DNA of 64,000 nt from CAVXYG01 sp963706835 (lineage in GTDB: Bacteria; Actinomycetota; Actinomycetes; S36-B12; GCA-2699445), in contig CAVPOB010000015.1 in NCBI GenBank assembly GCA_963706835.1, forward strand, positions 1 to 64,000. The letters are read 5' to 3'. Shown one piece after another: positions 1 through 10,342 of the stretch. The first letter of the stretch is position 1; each line of letters opens with the position of its first letter. The notes beneath the pieces were generated by a model, which worked only from the letters and a program-made list of their open reading frames with translations, was not told where the DNA came from and made no database searches. The position numbers were made by a program, and so were the translations under genes.

Positions 1-1118
1 GGCCTCGTGGGCCTCCTGGGCATTGGCGCTCTTGCCCTTGTAGGTGCGCACCGACGGATGCACATAGTCGGCGCCGTAGAGCTGCTCGGCCTGGGCCCGC
101 GCAGCCGTGATGGCCTGCTGGCTCAACTGCACGGAGTCGGTGCGCATGTAGGTGATGTAACCGCCCTCGTACAGCCCCTGCGCCACCCTCATGGTGCGCT
201 CCGAGCCCCACCGCAGTCGGCGCCCCGCCTCCTGCTGCAGGGTGGAGGTGGTGAAGGGCGCTCCCGGCTTGCGGGTCAGGGCGACCTGCTTGACCTCATC
301 GACGGTGAACCGGGCGGGCAGCAGGTCGGATGCCAACTCCTCCGCCTGCGGCAGGGTCAGCGCGATGGCATCGCCGGTGAGGCGCCCCTGGTCGTCGAAG
401 TCCTTGCCCGTGGCGACCCGACGGTCGTCCAGGCCCACCTGCCAACTGGCCCTTGAAGCCATCGGGGGCGAAGCGGCCCCGGACATCGCTGTACTGCGCC
501 GAGGTGAAGGCGATGCGCTCGCGCTCGCGCTGCACCATCAGTCGCACCGCCACCGATTGCACACGTCCGGCGGACAGGCCGACTGCGGACCTTGCGCCAC
601 AGCACCGGCGATACCTCGTAGCCGCACAGGCGGTCCATGATGCGACGGGTCTCCTGGGCGTCGACGAGGTCGTGGTCCAGCTCGCGGGTGTGCGCCGCGG
701 CGTCCTGGATCGCCTCGGGGTGATCTCGTGGAACACCATGCGGCGGACCGGGACCTTCGGCTTGAGCACCTCAAGTAGGTGCCACGCGATGGCCTCGCCC
801 TCTCGGTCCTCATCGGTGGCCAGCAACAGCTCGTCGGCGTCCTTCAGCGCACGCTTCAGATCGCTCACCGTCTTCTTCTTCTTGGGGGAGATGACATAGA
901 TCGGCGCGAAGCCGTGCCGTGTATCGACCGCCAGCCGCGACCAGGGCTGCCCGCAGGAAGGCCTCCGGGACTTCGGCAGCGTTCTCGGGCAGATCGCGGA
1001 TGTGACCGACCGAGGCCAGCACTTCATAGCCCTTGCCGAGGTACTTCGCGATCGTCTTCGCCTTCGCCGGCGACTCCACGATCACCAAATGCTGCTGAGA
1101 GGCTGCCGTACTGGGCAC
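1..1118 (-). CDS. topA: DNA topoisomerase I, N-terminal part, multiply frameshifted
   Basis: Type IA topoisomerase that relaxes negative supercoils by nicking one strand through a phosphotyrosine. Reading from a GTG at 1118 leftwards one sees the Toprim start (VESPAKAKTIAKYLGKG), LLATDEDREGEAIAWHL, GLSAGRVQSVAVRL, and the active-site stretch GGYITYMRTDS, whose second Tyr (codon 148-150) should be the catalytic residue. The gene continues beyond base 1. To keep these motifs in one protein the frame must change near 955, 735, 590 and 445. Because topA is essential and every family motif survives, sequencing indels are more likely than decay, but a second topA fragment at 4863-5173 makes a real rearrangement possible. 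Family assignment is certain; intactness is not. Confidence 0.93.
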
Positions 1119-1462
1119 CCCACCACATCCCTTCCGACCGACTGCCCCACGACCGGGGACCGTGCAAACGGCGACGATACGCCACGGCGCGGCGGTTGCG
1201 TCAAGAACGAGTGTGAACGATGACCGGTACGGCGGTGTCGGCCGGTCCGCGTCGGGGGCTGGCCCAGGCTCCAGGCCGCGACCGGGGCGGTGCCAGGACC
1301 CCCGGCCGGATCCATCCCGATTTCGTCGCGGTGCCGGCCCGGTAGCACGACACCCGGCGTCGCAGGTGCCGCCCGGGGCTGCCCGAGGTGAATGCTTGGC
1401 GATTTCCGGCCGTGGCGGGTCTCGGGCTGCACACTTATCGCATCGTCACGCAGGAGGTCGCG
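1119..1462. other. Intergenic region between divergent topA and YfcC-like gene
   Basis: About 340 bases between two divergent genes. It should carry both promoters, but I see no convincing -35/-10 pair. The only clear signal is the AGGAGG ribosome-binding site at 1452-1457, five bases before the ATG at 1463. No RNA gene or repeat recognised. Confidence 0.5.
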
Positions 1463-3025
1463 ATGCCGAGCACGGATGAGAAGGTCGGCCAACCGGCCAA
1501 GCAGCGCCGTTCGTTCGCCTTCCCCAGCGCCGTCACGACGCTGGCGATCGTCACCCTGCTGGTGTGGGTGGCGGCGCTGTTTATCCCCGCCGGGGACTAT
1601 CAGGTGGATCAGGACGGTTCGCCCATCCCGGGGACCTATGAGCAAATCGACGCTCCGCTGTCCTTCGGCGAGAAGGTCCAGCAACTGGTGCTGGCCCCGG
1701 TCAACGGTATCTACGGGCTGCTGATCCGGATTCCCAGTTCGTGGACACCGAGACACTGGGCACGATGTTCGGCCAGATCGGGGTCATCGTCTTCATCATG
1801 TCGATCGGCGCGTTCATCTCGGTGAGCTTCCACACCAGGGCGTTGGAGGTGGCGGTGGCCGCACTGGCCCAGCGGCTGCGCACCAGGGGCTGGCTGCTCA
1901 TTACTGCCGTGATGGTGCTGTTCTCGCTGTTGGGCTCCACCATGGGGTTCTCCGTGGGAGACCCTGGGGTTCTACGCGCTGTTCATCCCGCTGATGGCTG
2001 CGCTGGGCTACGACCGGCTCACTACGGCAGCCATGATCATCCTGGGGGCGATGGCCGGGGTGATGGCCGCCACCGTCAATCCGTTCTCGATCGGAGTGGC
2101 CGCCGGGGAGGCCGGCGTCGGCATCGGTGACGGGATCGCGCTGCGACTGCTGCTGTGGGTGGTCGTCACCGGAATGGCCGTGGCGTGGGTGCTGCGCTAC
2201 GCCGCGAAGGTGCGCTCCGATCCGCAGGCCTAACTGGTTGGTTGGGACGAGCCAAGCGAAGCGGCCACCAGCGCCAGCCCGGACGCCACGCTGAGCCGCA
2301 CGCAGAAGATCGGGTGCTGGTGATCACTGCCCTGGCGTTCGGCTTGATGATCTTCTCGGTCATCCCGTGGACGAGCCTGCTGGAGTCGGCGACCGGCGAG
2401 GCGAACTACTACCTCGATCACGAGGCCCCGATCGCCGGGGAGCCGCTGTCGGTCGACCTTGGCTGGTGGTTCCCCCAACTGTCCATGCTGTTCCTGATCG
2501 CCTCGGTGCTGGTCGGCATCGTGGCGAAACTGCACGAGAAGGAAATCGTACGACTCATCGCGGCAGGCGCGGCAGACATGCTCGGCCCCGCCATGGTGGT
2601 GCTCCTGGCCGGTGGCGTGTCCGTGATCATGACGAACACCGAGACCCTCGACACGATCCTGCACGCCATGGAGAACCTGATCTCGGGCGCCTCGGCCGCG
2701 GCCTTGCCGTCGTCACCGTGATCGTCAACATGCCGCTGGCCTTCCTCATCCCTTCCAGCTCCGGCCATGCCGCCCTCGCCATGCCACTGCTGGCGCCGCT
2801 GGCGGACTTCGCCGAGGTGAGCCGAGCCACCACGATCACCGCGTGGATCACCGGCCACGGCCTGACACTCGATGTTCTCGCCGACCAGCGTGGTCGTGGT
2901 GGGTGGCCTCGCGATTGCCAAGGTCGGCTACGACCGCTACCTGCGCTTCGTCTGGCCACTGGTTCCTGGGCCTGTTCGTGGTTCTCGGCAACGATTGTGG
3001 CAATCGCGGCCGAGCTGCGGGATGA
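1463..3025 (+). CDS. YfcC-family membrane carrier, multiply frameshifted
   Basis: Integral membrane carrier of the YfcC/DcuC-like group (COG1288), a family associated with basic amino acids or C4-dicarboxylates; the substrate cannot be read from sequence. Start ATG at 1463 with AGGAGG five bases upstream. Recognisable blocks: first membrane helix ending in IPAGDY, the GQIGVIVFIMSIGAFI helix, TVNPFSIGVAAGEAGVG (family substrate-region signature), VLLAGGVSVIMTNTETLD and FLIPSSSGHAALAMPLLAPL near the end. The frame shifts near 1730 and 1960, there is an in-frame TAA at 2231-2233, and further shifts fall near 2305, 2700, 2880 and probably 2990. The end is therefore approximate: TGA at 3023 or the TGA at 3031 overlapping the next GTG. 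Either a pseudogene or a poorly polished stretch. Confidence 0.8.
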
Positions 3026-3029
3026 GCCC

Positions 3030-4840
3030 GTGAGCGATGCCGCCATCAGCCTGCTGATTCTGGCCATCACGGTCGCCCTGTTCGTGTGGAACCGGTACCC
3101 GGTGGAAGTGGTCGCGATCGGCTCGGCGCTGGCGCTGTACGCCACCGGGGTCATCACCTTCGACCAGTCCTCAGCGGCTTCGGCGACGCGGCCGTCATCA
3201 TGATCGCCGCCCTGTTCGTGGTGAGCGAGGGGCTCGAGGCCAGCGGCGTGACGGCTTGGGCCGGTCAGGCGCTGTCCCGCAGCGCCGGCGGGAGCGCGAC
3301 CCGTGCGCTGTTGCTGACCATGCTGCTGGTCGCGATTCTGACCGCCACGATCGGGCTGAACGGCGCCGTGGCCGCGCTGCTGCCGATGGCGGCGTGGTGC
3401 TGGCCAGGAGGGTGGTCCTGCCGACCTCGCGGATGCTGATGCCGCTGGCCTTCGCCGGCAGCGCAGGCGGATTGCTGCTGCTCACCGGATCGCCGGTGAA
3501 CGTGGTGATCTCGCAGGCGGCCGACGACGCCGGGCTCGGCGCCTTCGGACTGCTGGAGTTCTCGCTCATCGGCATTCCGATCGTGATCGCGGCACTGGCC
3601 GTGATTCTGCTGATCGGCCCTCGGCTCCTGCCCGATCGCACCAGCGCCGCGCTGCCCCCGGATCTGTCGGCGCACGCGCGGACCCTGGTGGAGCATTCAC
3701 TGGTGCGAGCAGGTCTTCCACCTGCGGGTCACGGCAGACTCACCGCTGGCCGGACGCACCAGGCAGGAGGTGCTGGCCAGCCCCCGCGAGGGGCTGCGCA
3801 TCATCACGGTGCTCGATGGCGCGGCTGGGTTGCCCTCGGCCGATGGCCGACCTCACCCGGGGGATCGGCCGACCGTCCTGGGCGACCACCGGCTGGTCGG
3901 TTCATTCGCCGCCGAGACCGGCACGGCGGTGGAGCGGATCCGTGACGCACGGAGGATACTCCGCGGAGCTCCTCAACCGAGAAGTGGGCGTGATCGAGGC
4001 GGTCGTCCCGCCGCGATCGCGGTACTTGGGCCGCGAAGTCCATTCCGGTAGCGTCCTGGATGGCGCGGTCACGGTCCTAGCGGTGCAACGCGGCGGGGTG
4101 GACCGAGGGTTGTCGGATTCGACGCTGCGCACCGGTGACGTGCTGCTGCTGGAAGGCCCCTGGTCCATCCTGGATGAGTTGGTCCAGGACCACAGCCTGC
4201 TGCTGGTCAACGCACCCGACCTGGTCCGCCGCCAAGCCGTCCCGCGCGGGCGCGGCTCATCGCGGGCGCTGGTGATTCTGGCGTGCATGGTCCTGCTGCT
4301 CGCAACCGGGCTGGTGCCGGCCGCCATCGCTGCCCTACTCGCCGCCGGGGCGATGATCCTGGCGCGCGTGGTGTCGGCACCGGACGCCTATCGCACGGTG
4401 TCCTGGAGCACCGTCCTGCTGGTCGCCGGGATGTTCCCCATGGCGATCGCCATCCAGGAGTCCGGCGCCGGCGCGATGATCGCCGGGATCGGCTCGTCGA
4501 TGCCGTCGGCGGTGCTGGCCCGACCGCACTGCTGGCGGACCTGGCAGCGCTGTCCCTGGTGTTCGGCCAACTCATCAGCAACACGGCTACCGCATTGGTC
4601 ATGATCCCGATCGGCCTGTCGGCGGCCGAGCAACTCGCCGTGTCCGGCCGCACAGTGCTCATGTCCATCTGCGTGGCCTGCGCGGCCGCCTTCATGACCC
4701 CTGTTGCCACTCCGGCGAACCTGATGGTGATGGGCCCGGGGGGCTATCGCTTCGGCGACTACTGGAAACTGGGCCTGCCACTGATGGCGCTGTTCTTCCT
4801 GGCGGCGGTGTTCGTGGTCCCGCTGATCTGGCGCTGGTGA
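3030..4840 (+). CDS. SLC13/DASS-type permease with TrkA-C-like domains, multiply frameshifted
   Basis: Predicted sodium-coupled anion or carboxylate permease (SLC13/DASS, COG0471 type). GTG start at 3030 immediately follows the YfcC-like gene. N-terminal helices include VAIGSALALYATGVITFDQ and AAVIMIAALFVVSEGLEASG. The hairpin TGSPVNVVISQAADDAGLGA matches the family's first SNT-like site. A soluble middle region (about 3700-4230) with two RCK_C/TrkA-C-like repeats carries TLRTGDVLLLEG. The C-terminal half ends with ISNTATALVMIPIGLSA and TPVATPANLMVMGPGGYRFG, the second SNT and the ion-binding TP motif. Frame changes occur near 3170, 3400, 3720, 3830, 3950 and 4520. With the preceding gene it would form a two-carrier operon. 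Substrate unknown. Confidence 0.82.
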
Positions 4841-4862
4841 CCCCTGCCCCCTGCTCCCGCGC

Positions 4863-5173
4863 CGCGATATCGGCCATGAGCTCAGCCACCCGCTGGGTCC
4901 AACACTGCGCCGGCAGCAACTCGTCGGCGTCCTGCAACGCCCGCTTCAACTCGGTGACCGTCTCCTTCTTGCGCGGCGAAACCACAGAGATCGGCGCGAA
5001 GCCGTCATCGACGTTCACCGCCAACCGCGCCCACGGCTGGCCGCGGTAGGCGTCGGGAATCTCCGAGGCACCCTCCGGCAGATCGCGGATATGGCCGACC
5101 GAGGCCAGTACCTCCTATCCCTTGCCGAGGTACTTCGCGATCGTCTTCGCCTTCGCCGGCGACATCGGCTGGT
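4863..5173 (-). pseudogene. Second topA fragment (5' end only)
   Basis: The minus strand encodes SPAKAKTIAKYLGKG, then an in-frame TAG (5116-5118), then EVLASVGHIRDLPEGAS, GQPWARLAVNVDDGFAPI, and KKETVTELKRALQDADELL, after which topA similarity stops abruptly. This corresponds to about the first 95 residues of topoisomerase I. Roughly 45 bases at the start (GTCGCCGGCGAAGG... near 5120-5165) are identical to the topA gene at the left edge, but the rest differs at many codons (for example EGASEIPDAY against ENAAEVPEAF). It is therefore an old paralogue or foreign copy rather than an assembly duplicate. It lies upstream of topA, in the same orientation, beyond the two carriers, so the carriers sit between topA and a topA remnant. 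Confidence 0.82.
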
Positions 5174-5214
5174 CCGGGCTCGGGCCGCGCCATGGGCAGC
5201 CGGGAGCGCCCGGG

Positions 5215-6159
5215 CTACGCCCCCGGCTCGGCGCGGTCCCAAGCCGGGTCGGTATGCAGCTCCACCGTGATCCAGAGGCTGCGGCCCGGCTGCTGCAGCC
5301 GCTGCAGCAGCACTCGCCGGACAATGTCGGCCTCCGCTAGCGAGTAGCCGGCGTCCTCGGCCACCAGGTAGTGGACCTCCAGGTAGATCTTGCGGCCCAG
5401 CTTGCCGATCCGGGCGGTGGGTTCCGGCAGGCCGCGCTGCCGGCTGAGGTCGTGCACCACCGACCTGATCGGGTCGGCCACCTCGGCCGGTCGCGGGGCC
5501 TCCAGCATCTCTCGAGCGGTCTGCCGGAGCATGCGCAGCGGGGTCGGCGCGATCGCCACCGCCGCGACGATCACCATACCGGGATCGATGAAGGGCACGA
5601 TGCCGGCGGCGGACGTGCCGTCCAGGATGAGCGCTGCCAGGAAGCCGACAAACATCCCCAGCGACAGCAGCACACCTGCCAGCCAGGCGGCGGCTTCGGC
5701 AGCCACTAGTTCGGAGGACCGGTGGCGCCGCAGCACCCGCCAGAGCACGAACCCGATCGTCGCGCTGGCGACCGAGTACGCCAGCGCCGAGCCGAACGCT
5801 GTCGCGCTGCCGCCGGTGAGGAGGACTTCGACGGCATCGAGCACCGCGTAGCCGAGCGAGCCCAGCAGCACCAGCCCTTGCACCCCCACCACCAGGGGGG
5901 CCAGCGCCTCGCGGCCGAACGGATAGCGCACCGTGGGCCCGCGCTCCACCAGCACCGCCGCTCGCAACGACAACCCCCCGAGCAGCACCCCGATCAGGGC
6001 GTACACGCCGTCCAGGACGATGACCTGGGAGGCCGCCAACCAGCCCCAGCTGATCGCCATGGCAGCGAACAGGCCCGCGGAAATCGTCGATAGGCGCAGC
6101 AGCCGCTGCTCGGTGCGCGCGTCCCCGGCTCGACGCGGCTCGTCGGCGGCCAGGCTCAT
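5215..6159 (-). CDS. Cation diffusion facilitator-like transporter
   Basis: 314-residue membrane protein resembling the predicted Co/Zn/Cd transporter group of the CDF superfamily (COG3965). About five hydrophobic segments precede a soluble C-terminal part from about residue 205. VIVLDGVYALIGVLLG in the second helix keeps one expected acidic residue, but the classical HxxxD zinc site of the later helix appears as EAAAWLAG, so metal specificity or function may differ from standard CDF exporters. The ATG at 6159 was chosen because upstream sequence in this frame has no family similarity. It stands alone between a topA remnant and a convergently unrelated methyltransferase. Family moderately sure, substrate unknown. 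Confidence 0.78.
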   Translation of the reverse strand: MSLAADEPRRAGDARTEQRLLRLSTISAGLFAAMAISWGWLAASQVIVLDGVYALIGVLLGGLSLRAAVLVERGPTVRYPFGREALAPLVVGVQGLVLLGSLGYAVLDAVEVLLTGGSATAFGSALAYSVASATIGFVLWRVLRRHRSSELVAAEAAAWLAGVLLSLGMFVGFLAALILDGTSAAGIVPFIDPGMVIVAAVAIAPTPLRMLRQTAREMLEAPRPAEVADPIRSVVHDLSRQRGLPEPTARIGKLGRKIYLEVHYLVAEDAGYSLAEADIVRRVLLQRLQQPGRSLWITVELHTDPAWDRAEPGA

Positions 6160-6281
6160 CGGGTCATTGTGTCGAAACCGCGGTGGCTCGGCGAGCCGTT
6201 CGCAGCCGATCAGCGCGAGGCGTCGGACTGCGGGCAGCGCCGGGTCGCCCGTCCGTCGAGCGGCGCCCGCGCTGCGCGGCG

Positions 6282-7748
6282 CTACCCCGTTGGCCCATCC
6301 AGGCTGACCATGCCGGCGCCGACCAGCCGCCGCACCCCCACCAGGGCGCGTGCCGCCAACTCGTCGGCCCGATCGGCGTCGCCATCGGCCTGCCGTTCGA
6401 TCCGATCGGCCAGCGATCCGGTGTCGGCGAGCAGGTCGGCCACGATCGGATCGATGGTCTCGGTCGGGCGCCAGGCCCGGGTGGCCACGAAGTCTGCCCC
6501 GGCCTGGCCGGTCGGGTACCAACTGCGGTGCAGCTCGGTGTCGGGCCGCCAGGTCGGCGCCGAGGCGAGCAGCCGCACCGCGGTGGCATCGTGCAGCGTG
6601 CTGAAGTCCGCCAACTGGGCCTGCACCTCGGCCCCGTTGGGGAGCCGCTCGGCGTCGGCGACGTCCTCGGCGACGAACCAGGGCGATGCGCTGCGCCGCA
6701 GCACGATCCAGCCGAACCCGATGGCGGAGGCCGCCAGGTCGTCGAAGTACGTCAGCCACTCGGCGTACCGGCGGGCATGGTCCGGTCCGCCGTGCTCGGC
6801 AGCGTCGCGCAGCCAGACATCGACGTACTCCGACGGGGTCAGCCGCTCCCGCTGGGCAACCCACATCTGCGTATCCGGCGGCGCCCACGAGGCGAGGCGG
6901 TCGTGCCACGGCTCATCGGCGGTGTGCAGCCAGTTGGCCAACAGCACCGCGATGCCGCCCGGTCGCAGGTGCTCCGCGGCCTGCTGCACGATGTTGCGGC
7001 TGAGGTCGTCGGCGCGCAGCGGCGCCTCGCGGTAGGTGTAGCGGGTGTGCGGGGAGATGACGAACGGCGGGTTGGCCACGATCAGGTCGAACGTATCGGC
7101 TGCGACCGGGTCGAACAGCGATCCGGCGCGGCAGTCGAAGGGCGTGCCGGACAGTGCGGCGGTCAGTTGTGCCATGGCCAGGGCCCGCTGGCTGAGGTCG
7201 GTGGCCATGACGCGCGCGCTGTGTCCGGCGGCGAGGAGCGCCTGCAGTCCGCAGCCGGTCCCCAGATCCAACGTCTGATCGACCGGATCCCGCGGCGTGA
7301 TGGTCGCCAGCGTGATGGTCGCGCCCCCGATCCCCACCACGTGATCGGGCCGCAGGCCGCGCCCGCCGGTTCGGCCCATCCACGCCGGCAGATCGGACAC
7401 CACGAATCCGTCGCCCGACGGCGTCGGGTAGGGCTGCACATGCACCCGGGCCCGGACCTGCTCGGTGGTGCCCTCGGCCACCTCGGCGATGAGGCCCAGC
7501 AGTTCGGCGTCATCGAGCGGCACGGTCGCCTCCAGCCGACTGGTCGGCACCACTTCACCGAGCAGGAAGAGCCGGATCAGATCGGTCAACCCGTCGTCGG
7601 CCCGATCCGCAAGGGCGTGGCGGACCGGCGCCGCCTCCCCGCGGCCGAGCGCCGCGAAGGCGTCCGGACCAAGCTCCGCCAAGACGCCATCGGCGGTGAA
7701 CCCCAGTTCCAGCAGTGCTGCTCGTAGCGCCCCGGCATCCGGTGCCAC
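6282..7748 (-). CDS. Class I SAM-dependent methyltransferase (PrmC/RsmC-like fold)
   Basis: Predicted 488-residue methyltransferase. GTG start at 7748 is preceded by AGGAG five bases upstream. The N-terminal about 150 residues form an actinobacterial pre-domain of unknown role. The catalytic Rossmann domain follows, with LDLGTGCGLQALLAAG (SAM loop I), MATDLSQRALAMAQ (acidic residue of motif II) and DLIVANPPFV (NPP[FY] motif IV, typical of N5-glutamine or N2/N6-base methylation). The last about 200 residues form a C-terminal extension found in actinobacterial homologues. The NPPF motif says the target is likely a planar amide or base; I cannot say whether it is rRNA, DNA or protein. The gene lies just downstream of hppA but is separated from it by a strong terminator. 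Confidence 0.85.
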   Translation of the reverse strand: MAPDAGALRAALLELGFTADGVLAELGPDAFAALGRGEAAPVRHALADRADDGLTDLIRLFLLGEVVPTSRLEATVPLDDAELLGLIAEVAEGTTEQVRARVHVQPYPTPSGDGFVVSDLPAWMGRTGGRGLRPDHVVGIGGATITLATITPRDPVDQTLDLGTGCGLQALLAAGHSARVMATDLSQRALAMAQLTAALSGTPFDCRAGSLFDPVAADTFDLIVANPPFVISPHTRYTYREAPLRADDLSRNIVQQAAEHLRPGGIAVLLANWLHTADEPWHDRLASWAPPDTQMWVAQRERLTPSEYVDVWLRDAAEHGGPDHARRYAEWLTYFDDLAASAIGFGWIVLRRSASPWFVAEDVADAERLPNGAEVQAQLADFSTLHDATAVRLLASAPTWRPDTELHRSWYPTGQAGADFVATRAWRPTETIDPIVADLLADTGSLADRIERQADGDADRADELAARALVGVRRLVGAGMVSLDGPTG

Positions 7749-7821
7749 AGTGTCTCCTCCCGCTGCTTCGCCCCCACCGTAATGGCTGTCGGGCAGGGCG
7801 GGTAAGGACCGTCCGACATGG

Positions 7822-7856
7822 GTCGAGGCCCCTCCCGAACCGGAAGGGGCCTCGAC
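7822..7856 (-). terminator. Terminator hairpin after hppA
   Basis: Perfect 12-bp stem (GTCGAGGCCCCT pairing with AGGGGCCTCGAC) with an 11-base loop, about 15 bases past the hppA stop. No T-tract follows, as is common in high-GC actinobacteria. Confidence 0.8.
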
Positions 7857-7870
7857 GGGTGCGGATCGGA

Positions 7871-10204
7871 TCAGTGCGTGCTCTGCGGCAGCGCCTGATC
7901 GCTCTCCTGCGTCTCTTCGCCAACGGCGATCGGCCGACGCTTGCTGACCACGATGGCGATCACGATGATCGCCGTGGCTCCCAGTGCGATCGCCCAACGG
8001 AGCGCATCCTGCCCATCCAGCGCCAAGGTGACCACGGCGGGCGCGATCAGCAGCGACACCAGGTTCATGACCTTGATCAGCGGGTTGATCGCCGGGCCGG
8101 CGGTGTCCTTGAACGGATCGCCGACGGTGTCGCCGATGACGGTGGCCTCATGCGCCTCGGAGCCCTTGCCGCCGAAGTAGCCATCCTCGACGTACTTCTT
8201 GGCGTTGTCCCAAGCACCGCCGGAGTTCGACAGGAACACCGCCATCAGCACACCGGTGGTGATGGTGCCGGCCAGGAACGCGCCCAGCGCGCCCACGCCG
8301 AGCGAGAAGCCCACGGCGATGGGTGCCAGCACGGCCAGCACACCGGGCGTGATGAGCTCGCGCAGCGAATCGCGCGTGACGATGTCGACGACCTTGCCGT
8401 ACTCGGGCTTCTCGGTGCCCTCCATGATCCCCGGGTGCTCCCGGAACTGGCGGCGCACCTCGAAGATCACGGCACCCGCCGCACGGGAGACCGCGCTGAT
8501 GGCCAGGCCCGAGAACAGGAACACCACTGCGGCACCGATGATCAGGCCGGTGAGGTTCTTCGGGTTGGACACGTCCAGGACGCCGACGTACTCCAGCAAT
8601 CCGCCGCCAGCGCCCTCGGCCGCCTGCACGATGGTGTCGCGATAGGCGCCGAACAGCGCGGTCGCCGCCAAGACGGCCGTCGCAATCGCGATGCCCTTGG
8701 TGATGGCCTTGGTGGAGTTGCCCACCGCGTCCAGGCTGGTGAGCACCTGGGCGGCCTCGCCGTGCACATCGCCGGACATCTCCGCGATGCCCTGGGCGTT
8801 GTCGGAGACCGGGCCGAAGGTGTCCATGGCGACGATGACGCCGACCGTGGTGAGCAGGCCGGTGCCCGCCATCGCGACGGCGAACAGGCCGAGAATGACC
8901 GAGCCGCCGCCGAGGGAGTAGGCGCCGAACACGGCGGCACCGATCAGCAGCGCCGAGTACACCGCCGACTCCAGGCCCAGCGAGATGCCGGACAGGATGA
9001 CCGTTGCCGGGCCGGTCAGCGACGACTTGGCCACATCGTCCACCGGGCGCCGGTTGGTCTCGGTGAAGTAGCCGGTCAGCTGCTGGATGGCAGCTGCGAG
9101 CACGATGCCGATGATCACGGCACCCAGTACCAGCCAGCGCGGGTTGAACGACTCGAAGCGCACCAGTTCCATCCCCAGCGATTCGGCGCTGATGGTGTCG
9201 ATGCGGACCAGGGTGTCCGGGAGCCAGATGAAGACTGCAGCGGTGACCAGGACCGCGGATGTCGCCGCGGAGATGAAGAAGCCGCGGTTGATGGCACTCA
9301 TGCCGGAGCGGTCGCCGGGCCGCGGCATGACGGCGAAGATGCCGATCACCGCGGTGATGACGCCGATGGCCGGAACCACCAGCGGGATGACCAGGCCGAT
9401 GCTGCCCAGGGCAGCCTTGCCGAGGATGAGGGCGGCCACCAAGGTGACGGCGTAGGACTCGAAGAGGTCGGCGGCCATGCCAGCGCAGTCGCCGACGTTG
9501 TCGCCCACATTATCGGCGATGGTGGCGGCGTTGCGGGGGTCATCCTCCGGGATGCCCTGCTCCACTTTGCCGACCAGGTCGGCGCCGACATCGGCGGCCT
9601 TGGTGAAGATGCCGCCGCCGACTCGCATGAACATCGCGAGCAGGGCGGCGCCGAAACCGAAGCCCTCCAGCACCTTGGGCGCCTGATCGGCGTACACCAG
9701 GACGACGATCGCAGCACCGAGCAGCCCCAGGCCGACGGTGAACATGCCGGCGACGCCGCCGGTGCGGAAGGCGATCCGCATCGCGTCCTGCTCACCGGAA
9801 TCCTTGGCCGCCGCGGCCACGCGGACATTGCCGCGCACCGCCAGCCACATGCCCATGTAGCCGGTGATGCCCGAGAAGACCGCACCGACGACGAAGAAGA
9901 TGCTGCGGCCGATGCGCTCCTCGTTGGTTTCCGCGGGGAGCAGGAACAGCACGAAGAACACGACGGTCGCGAAGATCGCCAGGGTCTTGAACTGGCGGTT
10001 CAGGTAGGCGGAGGCCCCCTCCTGCACGGCAGCGGCGATGCTGCGCATGTTCGGGGTGCCTTCGCTGGCGGCGAGAACCTCACGGACGAGCAACCCCGCC
10101 ACACCGAGCGCGGCCACTGCGATCAGGGCGACGACGATGACGGTGGCCTGGTTGCTCCCCGTCAGTTCTACCTCCGCTGCTGCGGCAAGATACTGCACGG
10201 ACAT
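7871..10204 (-). CDS. hppA: Membrane proton-translocating pyrophosphatase, K+-independent type
   Basis: 777-residue integral membrane pump coupling PPi hydrolysis to proton export. The sequence shows the hallmark catalytic loop GGGIFTKAADVGADLVGKVE (DX7KXE pyrophosphate/Mg site) near residue 220, DNVGDNVGDCAGMAADLFE, and a C-terminal acidic repeat (GDTVGDPFKDTAGP). The segment VGNSTKAITKG has Lys where potassium-dependent enzymes have Ala; from known subclass rules this predicts a K+-independent H+ pump. Start ATG at 10204 has AGGAG four bases upstream. Length matches the family. Monocistronic: terminator downstream and a separate hairpin upstream. It probably recycles biosynthetic PPi and supports proton-motive force under energy limitation. 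Confidence 0.97.
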   Translation of the reverse strand: MSVQYLAAAAEVELTGSNQATVIVVALIAVAALGVAGLLVREVLAASEGTPNMRSIAAAVQEGASAYLNRQFKTLAIFATVVFFVLFLLPAETNEERIGRSIFFVVGAVFSGITGYMGMWLAVRGNVRVAAAAKDSGEQDAMRIAFRTGGVAGMFTVGLGLLGAAIVVLVYADQAPKVLEGFGFGAALLAMFMRVGGGIFTKAADVGADLVGKVEQGIPEDDPRNAATIADNVGDNVGDCAGMAADLFESYAVTLVAALILGKAALGSIGLVIPLVVPAIGVITAVIGIFAVMPRPGDRSGMSAINRGFFISAATSAVLVTAAVFIWLPDTLVRIDTISAESLGMELVRFESFNPRWLVLGAVIIGIVLAAAIQQLTGYFTETNRRPVDDVAKSSLTGPATVILSGISLGLESAVYSALLIGAAVFGAYSLGGGSVILGLFAVAMAGTGLLTTVGVIVAMDTFGPVSDNAQGIAEMSGDVHGEAAQVLTSLDAVGNSTKAITKGIAIATAVLAATALFGAYRDTIVQAAEGAGGGLLEYVGVLDVSNPKNLTGLIIGAAVVFLFSGLAISAVSRAAGAVIFEVRRQFREHPGIMEGTEKPEYGKVVDIVTRDSLRELITPGVLAVLAPIAVGFSLGVGALGAFLAGTITTGVLMAVFLSNSGGAWDNAKKYVEDGYFGGKGSEAHEATVIGDTVGDPFKDTAGPAINPLIKVMNLVSLLIAPAVVTLALDGQDALRWAIALGATAIIVIAIVVSKRRPIAVGEETQESDQALPQSTH

Positions 10205-10342
10205 TCACTCCTCGGATATCGGATTCAACACCTGGCAAGCGCTTCCAGGTCGTTGATCGTTGCGATAGCGACACATCGAGGTCCGGACGGGGTCGGGACC
10301 AGCGCGTCTTGCCGATTCTACGCCGTGAGCGAAGTGAGGTTT

